A DNA stretch of 51,928 bases from Natronohydrobacter sp. (GCA_020832555.1 JAFIEM010000012.1:1-51928), one strand, 5' to 3'; counted from the stretch's first letter, positions 18,471 to 27,786 are shown. Notes: a model not told the origin generated them from the letters alone. Translations and numbers: made by a program.

Positions 18471-19637
18471 TCACGCAGCCGTGACATCGTGATCATAGAT
18501 CCAGCCGAACTGGCGCAGGGGGGCATTTGGGACGATCCGCCCCGAGATGCGGAGTGCCAGATGCGCCAGCGGCGCGAGTGGCGCGCGCAGATGGTAGTTG
18601 CGGGCATTGCTGTTGGCGGCCTCGACGACACGCAGCACCCGGTCCCGCCGCGCCTTTTGCCAGGTGGCCAGACCAGCGCTGATGCCCGGCGCGGCGTCCA
18701 GATGCTTCGCGAGCGACCACGCATCCTCCAGCGCCATATTCGCCCCCTGCGCCATGAAGGGCAACGTCGGATGTGCCGCGTCACCAAGGATCGCCGCCTG
18801 CCCCCGGTGCCAGTGCTCTGCGACCGGATGGCGGAACAGCCCCCAGAGCCAGAGCGTATCGACCTGTTCCAGCCAGCCCGGCACCGGACCACCGAACCCC
18901 GCAAAGGCGGCGCGCAGCTCGGACTTCCTGCCGGGATGACTCCAGCCCTCGGCCGCCCAGTCGCGCCGTTCCTCGACGGCGACGATATTGCGCAAGCGGC
19001 CGTCGCGCAGCGGGTAGCTGACCAGATGCCGCCCCGGTCCCATGAAGACCTGCGCCTCGGGAGGCTCTTCCGGCGTGCAGGGAATAAGCGCACGCCAGGC
19101 CACCTGCCCGGTAAAGAAAGGAGTCTTTGCCGCATTCGGGTTCAGTGCGGGCCGGATCACCGAATGCAGCCCATCCGCGCCCAGCACCAGATCGGCGCTG
19201 AGTTGCGCCCCGCCTTCCAGCGTGACCGAAGGGCGCGGCCCCTCTGTCGTGACCGCGACCACCCGCGCCACCATCCGGGTTTCCACCCCGTCCAGCGCCC
19301 CGCGCAAGACCTCGATCAGATCAGCGCGGTGGATCAGGTGAAACCCCGCACCCTGCTGCGGCATGTCCAGCCGCAAGACCTGTGCAGCGCTGGACCCTTT
19401 GCGCAAGATCACCGCGCGGCTGCGGGTGCCCAGACGCTCCAGCGCCGCCCCCTGCCCCAGCGCCCTGATCACCCGCGCGCCATTGGGGCTGATCTGCAAC
19501 CCGGCCCCGTGTAAGAGAAACCCTGCCGCCTGTTCCAGAAGCATGACCCGCGCGCCGCGCTGCGCCAGCGCCCCTGCCGCCGCAATGCCCGCGACGCCGC
19601 CGCCGACGACCAGCACTTCCAGACCCTTCACACCCAT
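18471..19637 (-). CDS. FAD-dependent monooxygenase (UbiH/salicylate hydroxylase type)
   Basis: A 388-residue flavoprotein of the class A aromatic hydroxylase family. It has the dinucleotide-binding loop VVGGGVAGIAAAGAL near the N-terminus, the DG motif as GADGLHSVIR, and the GD motif as LGDAAHPTLPFMAQGANMALEDAW. The substrate is not apparent. The overall form is closer to salicylate/3-hydroxybenzoate hydroxylases than to UbiH, and no ubiquinone genes are nearby. Start taken at 19637 (MGVKGLEVLVVGGG); an ATG six codons upstream at 19655 is also possible. It lies downstream of dksA behind a perfect terminator hairpin, so it is probably transcribed separately. Confidence 0.87.
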   Translation of the reverse strand: MGVKGLEVLVVGGGVAGIAAAGALAQRGARVMLLEQAAGFLLHGAGLQISPNGARVIRALGQGAALERLGTRSRAVILRKGSSAAQVLRLDMPQQGAGFHLIHRADLIEVLRGALDGVETRMVARVVAVTTEGPRPSVTLEGGAQLSADLVLGADGLHSVIRPALNPNAAKTPFFTGQVAWRALIPCTPEEPPEAQVFMGPGRHLVSYPLRDGRLRNIVAVEERRDWAAEGWSHPGRKSELRAAFAGFGGPVPGWLEQVDTLWLWGLFRHPVAEHWHRGQAAILGDAAHPTLPFMAQGANMALEDAWSLAKHLDAAPGISAGLATWQKARRDRVLRVVEAANSNARNYHLRAPLAPLAHLALRISGRIVPNAPLRQFGWIYDHDVTAA

Positions 19638-19655
19638 CACCACCCCCGAACGCAA

Positions 19656-19685
19656 AACACCGGGCGCTGACCCGCGCCCGGTGTT
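19656..19685 (-). terminator. Intrinsic terminator of dksA
   Basis: Perfect 12-base arms AACACCGGGCGC / GCGCCCGGTGTT with a six-base loop and a short T run when read on the minus strand, 27 bases after the dksA stop. Confidence 0.88.
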
Positions 19686-19712
19686 GAAACTTCTTTCATG
19701 CAGGCATGCGGC

Positions 19713-20135
19713 TCAGTCGTCGCGATGCACGCGCTCGTTGCGCTCATGCGCTTCCTGCGCCTGCAGCGTCATCGTGGCAATCGGGCGGGCATCCAGACGC
19801 TTCAGCGAAATCCGCTCGCCCGTCGCCTCGCAATAGCCGAATTCGCCATTCTCGATCCGGCGCAGCGCCGCGTCGATCTTGGAAATCAGCTTGCGCTGGC
19901 GATCACGGGTGCGCAATTCCAGCGCGCGGTCGGTTTCTTCGGATGCGCGGTCGGCGACATCGGGAATGTTGCGGCTGGAATTGGCCAGTTCCGCAAGCGT
20001 TTCCTGCGAGCCTTTGAGAATGTCCTCTTTCCAGACCATCAGCTTGCGACGGAAATACTCAAGCTGGCGCTCATTCATGAAGGGTTCATCCTCTGCCGGA
20101 CGATAATCCTCCGGAAGAAAAATTTCTGGTTTCAT
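19713..20135 (-). CDS. dksA: RNA polymerase-binding transcription factor DksA, single-cysteine form
   Basis: DksA enters the secondary channel of RNA polymerase and, with ppGpp, retunes rRNA and other promoters. The 140-residue product has the coiled-coil domain with the tip pattern DVADRASEETD, whose two Asp and one Ala are the functionally key tip positions. The C-terminal globular domain (GEFGYCEATGERISLKRLDARPIA) keeps only one of the four zinc cysteines. Such reduced-cysteine DksA proteins are known in alphaproteobacteria. The ATG at 20135 follows GAGGAG. A longer reading from 20183 is possible. Confidence 0.93.
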   Translation of the reverse strand: MKPEIFLPEDYRPAEDEPFMNERQLEYFRRKLMVWKEDILKGSQETLAELANSSRNIPDVADRASEETDRALELRTRDRQRKLISKIDAALRRIENGEFGYCEATGERISLKRLDARPIATMTLQAQEAHERNERVHRDD

Positions 20136-20339
20136 GCCCCGCTCCTCGGTTTCATCCGAAACATAAGTGTTGAGGTTCTTCATCCTTGACTCACCTACAT
20201 CCCGTCCCTCGGGGGTCGGATACCGGAAGCGCCCGGAATTGTCACGCGCTTTCAGCCGGGATCTGATCAACTGTTGTGTCACAGATGCAAGCTGACTTGT
20301 CGTGCAGCGACGCTCGGGCTAAGTTGCGGGAAAAGGGCA

Positions 20340-20364
20340 GTTTGCAACGTCAGATAGTGCAAAC
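20340..20364. promoter_or_regulatory. Inverted repeat upstream of moxR-like gene
   Basis: GTTTGCA and TGCAAAC with an 11-base spacer, 21 bases before the MoxR-type gene and in the divergent region with dksA. Possible operator; the binding protein is unknown. Confidence 0.4.
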
Positions 20365-20385
20365 CCGAGGCGAGAGCGGAGCAGG

Positions 20386-21228
20386 ATGCGTTTCACTTCA
20401 ACCGACAGCTATATCGCGAGCACCGACCTGCAGATTGCAGTCAATGCGGCGGTGACATTGCAGCGCCCGCTTCTGGTCAAGGGCGAGCCGGGCACTGGCA
20501 AGACGGAACTTGCGCGGCAGGTGGCGGCTTCGCTGGACCTGCCCATTATCGAATGGTCGATCAAATCCACAACCCGCGCGCAGCAGGGCCTGTATGAATA
20601 TGACGCGGTGTCGCGGCTGCGTGACAGCCAGTTGGGCGATGCGCGCGTCAATGACGTGAAGAATTACATCCGCAAGGGCAAGCTCTGGCAGGCGTTCGAG
20701 GCCGAGGGGCGCGTGGTCCTGCTGATCGACGAAATCGACAAGGCCGATATCGAGTTTCCGAATGATCTGTTGCAGGAACTCGATCAGATGCAGTTTTTCG
20801 TCTACGAGACCGGCGAGACGATCAAGGCGCGTCAGCGCCCCATCGTGATCATCACCTCGAATAATGAAAAAGACCTGCCCGACGCGTTCCTGCGGCGCTG
20901 TTTCTTCCATTATATCCGCTTCCCCGAGATGGAGACCTTGAAAGCTATCGTCGATGTGCATTTTCCCGGCGTCAAACCTGCACTGCTGACCACGGCGCTG
21001 ACGCAATTCTATGAAATCCGCGAGACACCGGGGCTGAAGAAGAAACCCTCGACCTCGGAAGTGCTGGACTGGCTGAAACTGCTCCTGGCCGAGGATCTGG
21101 CCCCCGAAGACCTGAAACGCGATGGCACGACCGCCCTGCCCAAGCTGCATGGCGCGCTGCTGAAGAACGAACAGGACGTGCATCTGTTCGAGCGGCTGGC
21201 TTTCATGGCCCGCAGACAGGGGCGCTGA
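20386..21228 (+). CDS. MoxR-family AAA+ ATPase
   Basis: A 280-residue MoxR-type chaperone ATPase with Walker A GEPGTGKT (residues 33-40), Walker B VVLLIDEIDKAD, and the sensor stretch IVIITSNNEKDLPDAFLRRC. These ATPases act with VWA-domain proteins to mature or activate metal enzymes and complexes. The VWA/CoxE-type partner is encoded four genes downstream (23219-24403) on the same strand, which supports a functional pair. No substrate enzyme is adjacent. One base separates its stop from the GNAT gene. Confidence 0.92.
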   Translation: MRFTSTDSYIASTDLQIAVNAAVTLQRPLLVKGEPGTGKTELARQVAASLDLPIIEWSIKSTTRAQQGLYEYDAVSRLRDSQLGDARVNDVKNYIRKGKLWQAFEAEGRVVLLIDEIDKADIEFPNDLLQELDQMQFFVYETGETIKARQRPIVIITSNNEKDLPDAFLRRCFFHYIRFPEMETLKAIVDVHFPGVKPALLTTALTQFYEIRETPGLKKKPSTSEVLDWLKLLLAEDLAPEDLKRDGTTALPKLHGALLKNEQDVHLFERLAFMARRQGR

Positions 21229-21229
21229 G

Positions 21230-21676
21230 ATGTCAGTCACGATTTCCCCGCTCACGCGCGACGACAAGCCGCAATGGGCGCAACTCTGGTATGCCTATCT
21301 GGATTTCTACCAGACCGCGCTGCCGCTCGACGTCTACAACGCGACATTCGAGGCGCTTTTGTCCGATGACCCCTACAGCCCCTTTGGCCTGATGGCTTGG
21401 GCGGACGGGCGCGCTGTGGGGCTGGTGCATTACCTGTTTCATGCCCATTGCTGGAAACCGGCAGGCATCTGCTATCTGCAGGATCTTTACGTCGATGAAC
21501 AGGCGCGCGCGCGGGGAGCGGGGCGTGCCCTGATCGAGGCAGTCTATGCCGCCGCAGATGCGCGCGGCGTGCCCGATGTCTACTGGACCACACAGGATTT
21601 CAACGCCACCGCCCGCAAGCTCTATGACAAGATCGGGCGCGAAACCCCCTTCATCAAATATGTGCGCCCGACATGA
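21230..21676 (+). CDS. GNAT-family N-acetyltransferase
   Basis: A 148-residue acetyltransferase of the GNAT fold. The acetyl-CoA-binding segment is YLQDLYVDEQARARGAGRALIEAVY (R-x-x-G-x-G/A pattern near residues 92-97), followed by the C-terminal NATARKLYDKIG, typical of small-molecule or antibiotic-type GNAT proteins. The substrate is unknown. It sits between moxR and a DUF2927 gene, with a one-base gap before it and an ATGA overlap after it, so it is part of one operon. Confidence 0.9.
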   Translation: MSVTISPLTRDDKPQWAQLWYAYLDFYQTALPLDVYNATFEALLSDDPYSPFGLMAWADGRAVGLVHYLFHAHCWKPAGICYLQDLYVDEQARARGAGRALIEAVYAAADARGVPDVYWTTQDFNATARKLYDKIGRETPFIKYVRPT

Positions 21677-23031
21677 GGCGCGCAGCCGTCCTTCTGCTGG
21701 CATTGGGACTTGCGGCCTGTGACGCCCCGCAGCAAAGCGCGTCGCTTCAGGCACCACCGCTGGATGTTCAGACCCGCGCCATCAGTTCGGCGGCGCTGTT
21801 CGGCTCGCCCCGCCCGCTTGCGCCCGAACGCAGCAATGCCCAGATCGCACAGGATATTCTGGAGCTTGGCTTCCGGCTGGAATCGGGGCGGGCAATTCCC
21901 TTCTTCTCGCGGTTCGAAGGCCCTGTCGCGCTGCGTCTGACCGGTGCTGTGCCGCCTTTGGCCGGGGCAGAGACCGACCGCCTGATCGCGCGCCTGCGCG
22001 CAGAGGCGCGGCTCGATATTCGCCGGACCGAAGGGGCGGCACAGATCACGGTCGAATTCGTGCCCCGCGCGCAGATGCGCCGCATGGTGCCGGATGCATC
22101 CTGCTTCGTGGTGCCGAATGTCGGCAGTTGGGAAGAGTTCCGCGCCAATCCACGCGGGGCGCATCTGGACTGGACCCAGGTCGTACGGCGCGAAAAAGTG
22201 CTCGTTGTGACCCCCGCTGACAGCACCGTGCAGGAAATGCGCGACTGCCTGCATGAAGAAGTGGCGCAAGCGCTGGGGCCACTGAACGATCTGTACCGGA
22301 TTGGCGAAACAGTCTGGAATGACGATAATTTCCAGACCTCGCTGACCGGTTTCGACATGCTGGTGCTGCGCGTCTGGAACCATCCCGACCTGCGCCCCGG
22401 CATGACCAGAGAGGAAGTCGGCGCGCGCCTGCCCGCGCTGCTTGCGCGGCTCAATCCGCAAGGCGCGCGGCGCGGCAGCGTCCCGCTGGACCCGATCCCG
22501 ACGCCGGCCGCGTGGACGCTGGCGATCGAGAGTTCGCTCGGCAGTTCAACCCGGCGACGCAGTTTCGCCTATGCTCAGGACGCATTGCGCATCGCACTTG
22601 CACAGGGCTGGCGGGATGAAAGGCTGGCCTTCAGCCTGTTTCTGGCGGCCCGTTTCGCCCCGCCCGGCGAAGGCGAACAGGCGCTGGATGCGCTGGTCGG
22701 CGCGGCGAGCATCTATGCCAGCCGCCCCGGCGGCGCGGTCCCGCGTGCGCATGTCGAATTGCATCTGGCCGCGCAAGCCCTTGGGGCCGGACAATACCCG
22801 CTGGTGCTGCGGCTGACGGATTCCGCAATGGGGCCCGCGCGGCGCACGGAAAACGGCGCGCTGTTATCCTCGCTGATGCTGTTGCGCGCGCAGGCATTGG
22901 AACGTATGGGACGGCAGGCCGAGGCAGAACGGCTGCGGCGCGAAGCCGTGCCCTTTGCCGTCTATGGGTTCGGATCGGTGGAAGCGGCCACAAACCGGCG
23001 CGAGGAAATCGCGGCACTGATCCGGCAGTAA
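21673..23031 (+). CDS. DUF2927 lipoprotein
   Basis: A 452-residue predicted lipoprotein: signal peptide with lipobox LAAC (Cys16). The DUF2927 domain (about residues 50-250) includes IAQDILELGFRLESG and a PDASCFVVPN...MRDCLHEEVAQALGPLNDL region with two cysteines and an HEE motif that resembles a metallopeptidase-like site (HExxQ). The C-terminal part (about 280-450) is helical and TPR-like (ALRIALAQGW, LHLAAQALGAGQYPLVLRL). The function is unknown. It overlaps the GNAT stop by four bases. Confidence 0.82.
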   Translation: MRRAAVLLLALGLAACDAPQQSASLQAPPLDVQTRAISSAALFGSPRPLAPERSNAQIAQDILELGFRLESGRAIPFFSRFEGPVALRLTGAVPPLAGAETDRLIARLRAEARLDIRRTEGAAQITVEFVPRAQMRRMVPDASCFVVPNVGSWEEFRANPRGAHLDWTQVVRREKVLVVTPADSTVQEMRDCLHEEVAQALGPLNDLYRIGETVWNDDNFQTSLTGFDMLVLRVWNHPDLRPGMTREEVGARLPALLARLNPQGARRGSVPLDPIPTPAAWTLAIESSLGSSTRRRSFAYAQDALRIALAQGWRDERLAFSLFLAARFAPPGEGEQALDALVGAASIYASRPGGAVPRAHVELHLAAQALGAGQYPLVLRLTDSAMGPARRTENGALLSSLMLLRAQALERMGRQAEAERLRREAVPFAVYGFGSVEAATNRREEIAALIRQ

Positions 23032-23046
23032 ACGAGGGAATACTGG

Positions 23047-23211
23047 ATGATCGTGATTGTTGGGGCCATATTGGGGGCGCTGATCGGCCTGCGAAACGCG
23101 CGCAAGGCGCAAGGCGACCTGAAAGACCGCGCGCAATATGCCACGGTGGGCGCGATCATCGGCGCGCTTCTGGGTCTGTTTGCCACGATCGGGCTGGAGA
23201 AACTGCTCTGA
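23047..23211 (+). CDS. Small membrane protein, 54 residues
   Basis: A 54-residue product beginning MIVIVGAILGALIGL, with a first hydrophobic segment, a short charged loop (RNARKAQGDLKDRAQ) and a second hydrophobic segment (VGAIIGALLGLFATIG). Glycine zippers of the GxxxG type occur in both helices. The ATG follows GAGGGAA at about eight bases, and the gene fits exactly between the DUF2927 gene and the CoxE-type gene in the same direction, so it is likely real. No known function. Confidence 0.7.
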   Translation: MIVIVGAILGALIGLRNARKAQGDLKDRAQYATVGAIIGALLGLFATIGLEKLL

Positions 23212-23218
23212 GGGTGTA

Positions 23219-24403
23219 ATGTTCCTGCCATTCTTCCAAAGCCTGCGCGACCATGCGGTGCCCGTCTCGCTGCGGGAATATCTGAGCTTTCTGGAAGCGG
23301 TGCAGGCCGGGCTTGTCACCTATGACATTGACGGCTTCTACTACCTTGCCCGCACCGCGATGGTGAAGGACGAGCGCCATCTTGACCGGTTCGACCGCGC
23401 CTTTGCCGCCAGTTTCTCCGGGATCGAGGCGATCAGCCTTGATCAGGTGCTCGACGCCGTGGACCTGCCCCGCGACTGGCTGGAGAAACTGGCCGAAAAG
23501 CACCTGACGCCTGAAGAACGCGCCGAGATCGAGGCGCTTGGCGGTTTCGACAAGCTGATGGAGACGCTGCGCAAACGCCTGGAAGAGCAAAAAGGCCGCC
23601 ATCAGGGCGGCAATAAATGGATCGGCACCGCGGGCACCTCGCCTTTCGGGGCCTATGGCTACAACCCTGAAGGGGTGCGCATCGGTCAGGACGGATCGCG
23701 CCACAGGCGGGCGGTCAAGGTCTGGGACAAGCGCGAATTCCGCAACCTTGATGACACGGTGGAACTCGGCACCCGCAATATCAAGGTCGCGCTGAAACGT
23801 CTGCGCAAATGGGCGCGGGATGGGGCGGAACAGGAGCTTGATCTGGACGGCACGATCCGCTCCACCGCCGAACAGGGCTGGCTGGATGTGCGCACGCGAC
23901 CTGAACGAAGAAACGCCGTCAAGGTGCTCTTGCTGCTCGATATCGGCGGATCAATGGATGACCATGTGCGCGCCGTCGAAGAATTGTTCAGCGCCGCCAA
24001 GGCCGAGTTCAAGCATTTCGAGCATTATTATTTCCACAATTGCCTCTATGAATTCGTCTGGCGCGACAATGCCCGGCGCTGGACCGAACGCATGCCCACA
24101 TGGGACGTGCTGCGCTATTACGGCAGCGACTGGAAATGCATTTTCGTGGGCGATGCGGCAATGTCGCCCTATGAAATCGCCTATCCCGGCGGCGCGAATG
24201 AGCATTGGAACGAGGAATCCGGCGAGACATGGTTGCGCCGCGCCTGCACCCAGTGGCCCGACCATCTTTGGATCAACCCCACCCCCGAAACCCATTGGCG
24301 CTATACCCAGTCCACCCAGATGATCGGGCAGATTTTCGAGGGGCGCATGGTGCCGATGACGATTGAGGGATTATCGCGCGGAATCAAGGCGCTGGGGCGC
24401 TGA
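23219..24403 (+). CDS. VWA-domain protein of the CoxE type
   Basis: A 394-residue cytoplasmic protein. The N-terminal part (FFQSLRDHAVPVSLREYLSFLEAV) is typical of CoxE-like proteins. The C-terminal VWA domain begins with LLLLDIGGSMDDH. The usual MIDAS sequence DxSxS reads D-I-G-G-S here, a known variant in this subgroup. It pairs with the MoxR-type ATPase at 20386, as in systems that insert metals into or activate enzymes. The ATG at 23219 is preferred, being right after the small membrane gene (7-base gap); the open frame from 23138 overlaps that gene. Confidence 0.88.
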   Translation: MFLPFFQSLRDHAVPVSLREYLSFLEAVQAGLVTYDIDGFYYLARTAMVKDERHLDRFDRAFAASFSGIEAISLDQVLDAVDLPRDWLEKLAEKHLTPEERAEIEALGGFDKLMETLRKRLEEQKGRHQGGNKWIGTAGTSPFGAYGYNPEGVRIGQDGSRHRRAVKVWDKREFRNLDDTVELGTRNIKVALKRLRKWARDGAEQELDLDGTIRSTAEQGWLDVRTRPERRNAVKVLLLLDIGGSMDDHVRAVEELFSAAKAEFKHFEHYYFHNCLYEFVWRDNARRWTERMPTWDVLRYYGSDWKCIFVGDAAMSPYEIAYPGGANEHWNEESGETWLRRACTQWPDHLWINPTPETHWRYTQSTQMIGQIFEGRMVPMTIEGLSRGIKALGR

Positions 24404-24547
24404 CTGCATGAGCTTCTCCCCCTAACCTATGGCAATAAAAGCGGATTTCCGCTGACCCTGTTTGCACCTCTGCGCCACGGCACTTAGGTCTTGTGCCAAG
24501 CGCAGGGCCGCAAGGCCCGCTGCGTGAGTGAAAACAGGAGAAGACTT

Positions 24548-24943
24548 ATGACACTCAACCGCCTGCTGACCACCACCGCTTTCGTGACCGCACTGGCCGT
24601 CAGCCCCATCATTGCCGGACAAGCTCAGGCTCAGATGGACACTGCGCCGATGCAGGGTGCCGAAGTCGTGGCGGATGACAGCATGATCGATGCTTTCATC
24701 GAAGCGGCGCTGGCCGTGGCCGAGACCCGTCAGGGCTATCTGGCCCAGCTTGAAGCCACGAATGACGAGGCCGAGCAAATGGCCATCGTGCAGGCCGCCG
24801 ATGCTGCGATCCTTGATGTCGTGGAAGCCGCCGAAGGGATCACCGTGGAAGAATATATCGCCATCGGCGAAGCGGCTGCGACCGACCCGGAACTGGCCGC
24901 CCGGATTGATGCGCGCTTTGCCGAAGCCCATGCAGACGGCTGA
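24548..24943 (+). CDS. Secreted alpha-helical protein, DUF4168-like
   Basis: A 131-residue protein with a Sec signal peptide (cleavage after QAQAQ, about residue 29). The mature part of about 100 residues is acidic and helical, with DDSMIDAFIEAALAVAETRQGYLAQL and a final TVEEYIAIGEAAATDPELAARI. The latter resembles the end of DUF4168 proteins. The function is unknown. The ATG follows AGGAGA. A strong terminator hairpin lies 21 bases after the stop. Confidence 0.75.
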   Translation: MTLNRLLTTTAFVTALAVSPIIAGQAQAQMDTAPMQGAEVVADDSMIDAFIEAALAVAETRQGYLAQLEATNDEAEQMAIVQAADAAILDVVEAAEGITVEEYIAIGEAAATDPELAARIDARFAEAHADG

Positions 24944-24964
24944 TCCGCGCGTCCTGCCATGAAA

Positions 24965-24996
24965 AAAGCCGGGGCAGCCCATGCTGCCCCGGCTTT
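24965..24996. terminator. Intrinsic terminator, bidirectional
   Basis: Perfect 14-base arms AAAGCCGGGGCAGC / GCTGCCCCGGCTTT with a four-base loop, between the convergent DUF4168-like and cyclophilin genes. Confidence 0.92.
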
Positions 24997-25020
24997 GTCT
25001 TGTCCGCCGCGCCTTGGGCG

Positions 25021-25632
25021 TTATTCGATGGTCACGCGCGCCATGCGGTCAGGTTCACCCACAACCTCGCCATTGCCGCCCGTGCCGCGCTTGATCGCAT
25101 CCAGCACGTCATAGCCATCCATCAACTGCCCCACGACCGTATATTGCCCGTTCAGATGCGGGGCCGGTGCGAACATGATGAAGAACTGGCTGTTGGCGCT
25201 GTCGGGGTGCTGTGAGCGCGCCATGCCGACCACCCCGCGCTCGAAGGACTGCGCCGAAAACTCGGCAGGCAGATTCGGCAGGTCTGACCCGCCCGTGCCC
25301 CAGGCGCGCGGATTGCCGCCCTCGCGCCCATTGGCCACATCGCCGGTCTGCGCCATGAACCCGTCGATCACGCGGTGAAACACCACCCCGTCATAATCGC
25401 CGCGCTCGGCCAGTGTCACGATCCGCTCGACATGCTGCGGGGCCAGATCATCGCGCAGGGCCACGCGCATCGTGCCATTCGCTTCGCCCGCAACCTCGAT
25501 CACCATGACCGGGCCGGAATGATCCGATGGCACCTCGGTATCGGCATTGGCGCTTCTCAGGTTCAACCAGCTTGCGCCAAGAATCGCGAATCCCAGCGCA
25601 AACAATCCGCCGAAAATCAGACGATCACGCAT
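25021..25632 (-). CDS. Cyclophilin-type peptidyl-prolyl isomerase, membrane-anchored or exported
   Basis: A 203-residue PPIase. Residues 5-24 form a hydrophobic N-terminal segment that acts as a signal anchor or signal peptide, so the catalytic domain (about 45-200) works in the periplasm. Cyclophilin signatures are YDGVVFHRVIDGFMAQTGDV (catalytic Arg in FHRVI), and SANSQFFIMFAPAPHLNGQYTVVGQ. It overlaps the start of the preceding cytoplasmic cyclophilin gene by eight bases, so the two make a periplasmic/cytoplasmic pair in one operon. Confidence 0.93.
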   Translation of the reverse strand: MRDRLIFGGLFALGFAILGASWLNLRSANADTEVPSDHSGPVMVIEVAGEANGTMRVALRDDLAPQHVERIVTLAERGDYDGVVFHRVIDGFMAQTGDVANGREGGNPRAWGTGGSDLPNLPAEFSAQSFERGVVGMARSQHPDSANSQFFIMFAPAPHLNGQYTVVGQLMDGYDVLDAIKRGTGGNGEVVGEPDRMARVTIE

Positions 25633-26131
25633 CGGCGGCCACCTTGACGCTCAGCATCTTGTCGGGGTTCGCAGGCGGCTCGCCACGGGTGATCGCGTCC
25701 ACATGCTCCATGCCGGAAATCACGCGCCCATAGACCGTATACTGACGGTTCAGGAAATGATTGTCCTTGAAGTTGATGAAGAACTGGCTGTTCGCGCTGT
25801 CGGGGTTTTGCGAGCGTGCCGCGCCCAGCGTGCCGCGATCATGCGGGATGCCGGAAAACTCTGCCTTCAGGTTCGGCAGATCCGACCCGCCTGTGCCGCA
25901 GCGGCCCGGATTGTAATTCACTTCCGTATTGCCATTCGCGACATCGCCGGTCTGGGCCATGAAGCCGTCGATCACGCGGTGAAACACCACATTGTCATAG
26001 GCCCCTGCCCGCGCAAGTTCCTTCATCCGCGCCGTGTGACCGGGGGCGATATCGGCCAGAAGCTCGATGATGACAGTGCCGGATTTCAGCTCCATCAGGA
26101 TGGTGTTCTCGGGGTCTTTGATCTCGGCCAT
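25625..26131 (-). CDS. ppiB: Cytoplasmic cyclophilin-type peptidyl-prolyl isomerase
   Basis: A 168-residue PPIase with no signal peptide. The typical cyclophilin segments are YDNVVFHRVIDGFMAQTGDVANG and SANSQFFINFKDNHFLNRQYTVYGRV. The bacterial single-domain form accelerates cis-trans proline isomerisation during folding. First gene of the two-gene cyclophilin operon; its stop lies inside the start region of the second gene. Divergent from pgk over 140 bases. Confidence 0.95.
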   Translation of the reverse strand: MAEIKDPENTILMELKSGTVIIELLADIAPGHTARMKELARAGAYDNVVFHRVIDGFMAQTGDVANGNTEVNYNPGRCGTGGSDLPNLKAEFSGIPHDRGTLGAARSQNPDSANSQFFINFKDNHFLNRQYTVYGRVISGMEHVDAITRGEPPANPDKMLSVKVAADA

Positions 26132-26271
26132 AAGGCGCTCCTTCCAAAAGAATTCCGCGACACCCTACTTGAGCCGGACCGGCAGGAAAACCCCATTCGC
26201 GGGGGGTGGGGCATTGACCCTGCCCTGCATTTCACGCCAGATAGCGGCAAATTGACCAAAGGGGTACGCAG

Positions 26272-27465
26272 ATGACCTTCAAGACGCTTGACGACATGGA
26301 GTTCAGCGGAAAGACGGCGCTCGTCCGGGTGGATATCAATGTTCCGGTCGAGAACGGGCAGGTCACGGATGCCACGCGAATCGAACGCATCGTGCCCACC
26401 GTCGCGCATATCACCGGCGCGGGCGGCAAAGTGGTGCTGCTGGCGCATTTCGGCCGCCCCAAGGGCAAGCCCGTGCCGGAGATGTCGCTGGGCCAGCTTG
26501 TGCCCGCACTGGAAGCCGCGCTTGGCCAGAGCGTCGGATTTGCGGAAAACTGCATTGGCGGACCAGCCAAGAAAGCCGTGGCTGCAATGGAACCGGGCGC
26601 CGTGGTGCTCTTGGAAAACACCCGCTTCCACGAGGGCGAAGAGAAGAACGACAAGCTTTTCTCGGCCTCGATGGCCGCTCTGGGCGATATCTATGTCAAT
26701 GACGCCTTCTCCGCCGCGCATCGTGCCCATGCCTCGACCGAAGGGCTGGCGCATCTGCTGCCCTCTTGCGCCGGACGGCTGATGGAGGCCGAACTCAAGG
26801 CGCTGGAGGCCGCGCTTGGCAATCCCGAGCGCCCTGTCGCTGCCGTCGTGGGGGGCGCGAAGGTCTCGACCAAGCTGGACCTGCTGTCAAACCTGATCAC
26901 GAAGGTGGATCACCTGATCATCGGTGGCGGCATGGCCAATACCTTCCTGGTGGCGCAGGGCATCGAGATCGGCACCTCGCTGGCAGAACGCGACATGGCC
27001 GAAACTGCACGCGAGATCATGGCCAAGGCCCAAGAGAGCGGCTGCACCCTGCATCTGCCGGTCGATATCGTGGTGGCGCGCGAATTTGCCGCCGGTGCCG
27101 CGAGTGAAACCCTGCCGGTCGAGGCCTGCCCCGCCGATGCGATGATCCTCGACGCCGGGCCGGACACCGTGGCCGCGATCACCGAGCTTTTCGGCCAGTG
27201 CAAGACCCTCGTCTGGAACGGCCCGCTGGGCGCGTTCGAGATAGCCCCTTTCGACACGGCCACCGTGGCCGCCGCGCAGGACGCCGCACGCCTGACCGGA
27301 GAGGGCGTGCTGGTTTCGGTCGCAGGCGGGGGCGATACGGTTGCCGCATTGAACAAGGCCGGAGTGGGCGAGCAGTTCAGCTATATCTCGACCGCAGGCG
27401 GGGCGTTTCTGGAATGGATGGAGGGCAAGACCCTGCCCGGCGTCGCAGCGCTGGAACGGGAGTAA
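26272..27465 (+). CDS. pgk: Phosphoglycerate kinase
   Basis: Pgk transfers phosphate between 1,3-bisphosphoglycerate and ADP in glycolysis and the Calvin cycle. The 397-residue product has the family signature [16 protein letters not shown] near the N-terminus, the HFGRPKG substrate segment, [33 protein letters not shown], and the C-terminal nucleotide-binding [12 protein letters not shown]. Length is typical. A small membrane protein gene follows after six bases. Confidence 0.98.
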   Translation: MTFKTLDDMEFSGKTALVRVDINVPVENGQVTDATRIERIVPTVAHITGAGGKVVLLAHFGRPKGKPVPEMSLGQLVPALEAALGQSVGFAENCIGGPAKKAVAAMEPGAVVLLENTRFHEGEEKNDKLFSASMAALGDIYVNDAFSAAHRAHASTEGLAHLLPSCAGRLMEAELKALEAALGNPERPVAAVVGGAKVSTKLDLLSNLITKVDHLIIGGGMANTFLVAQGIEIGTSLAERDMAETAREIMAKAQESGCTLHLPVDIVVAREFAAGAASETLPVEACPADAMILDAGPDTVAAITELFGQCKTLVWNGPLGAFEIAPFDTATVAAAQDAARLTGEGVLVSVAGGGDTVAALNKAGVGEQFSYISTAGGAFLEWMEGKTLPGVAALERE

Positions 27466-27471
27466 GCGCGG

Positions 27472-27687
27472 ATGGGGATGCTGGTCTGGATCGGTGCGAT
27501 TGTCTCGTTGCTGGGCGTGATCGGGCTGGCATGGTGCATCATCTATGTGATGCGCCTGCGCCGTCTCGAACTGGAGGATGCCGCAATGCGGGCACGGATG
27601 CAAAAGGCGGTTCTGGTCAATTTCGCAGCGCTTGCGGTTTCGACGCTGGGCCTGATGATGGTCGTCATCGGCATCGCTCTGGGCTGA
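27472..27687 (+). CDS. Small membrane protein, 71 residues
   Basis: A 71-residue protein with two predicted membrane segments (about residues 4-26 and 48-69) and a short charged loop (MRLRRLELEDAAMRARMQKA) between them. Conserved in position behind pgk in related bacteria to my knowledge, but without known function. Start at 27472; another ATG two codons later is equally possible. The gene begins six bases after the pgk stop and is probably co-transcribed. Confidence 0.72.
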   Translation: MGMLVWIGAIVSLLGVIGLAWCIIYVMRLRRLELEDAAMRARMQKAVLVNFAALAVSTLGLMMVVIGIALG

Positions 27688-27786
27688 CGACAAATAGCCG
27701 CAGCACAGGGATTCACAAAGCCTGCGGTTTATGCGATAGTCCTGTGAAGAAACAGCCACAACCGGCAGCAGTGACAGGCATTTTCC

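Noticed and set aside
17709..19514. Open frame of 601 codons on the plus strand
   Set aside because: It runs antisense through the protease and FAD monooxygenase genes and has the composition of a shadow frame.
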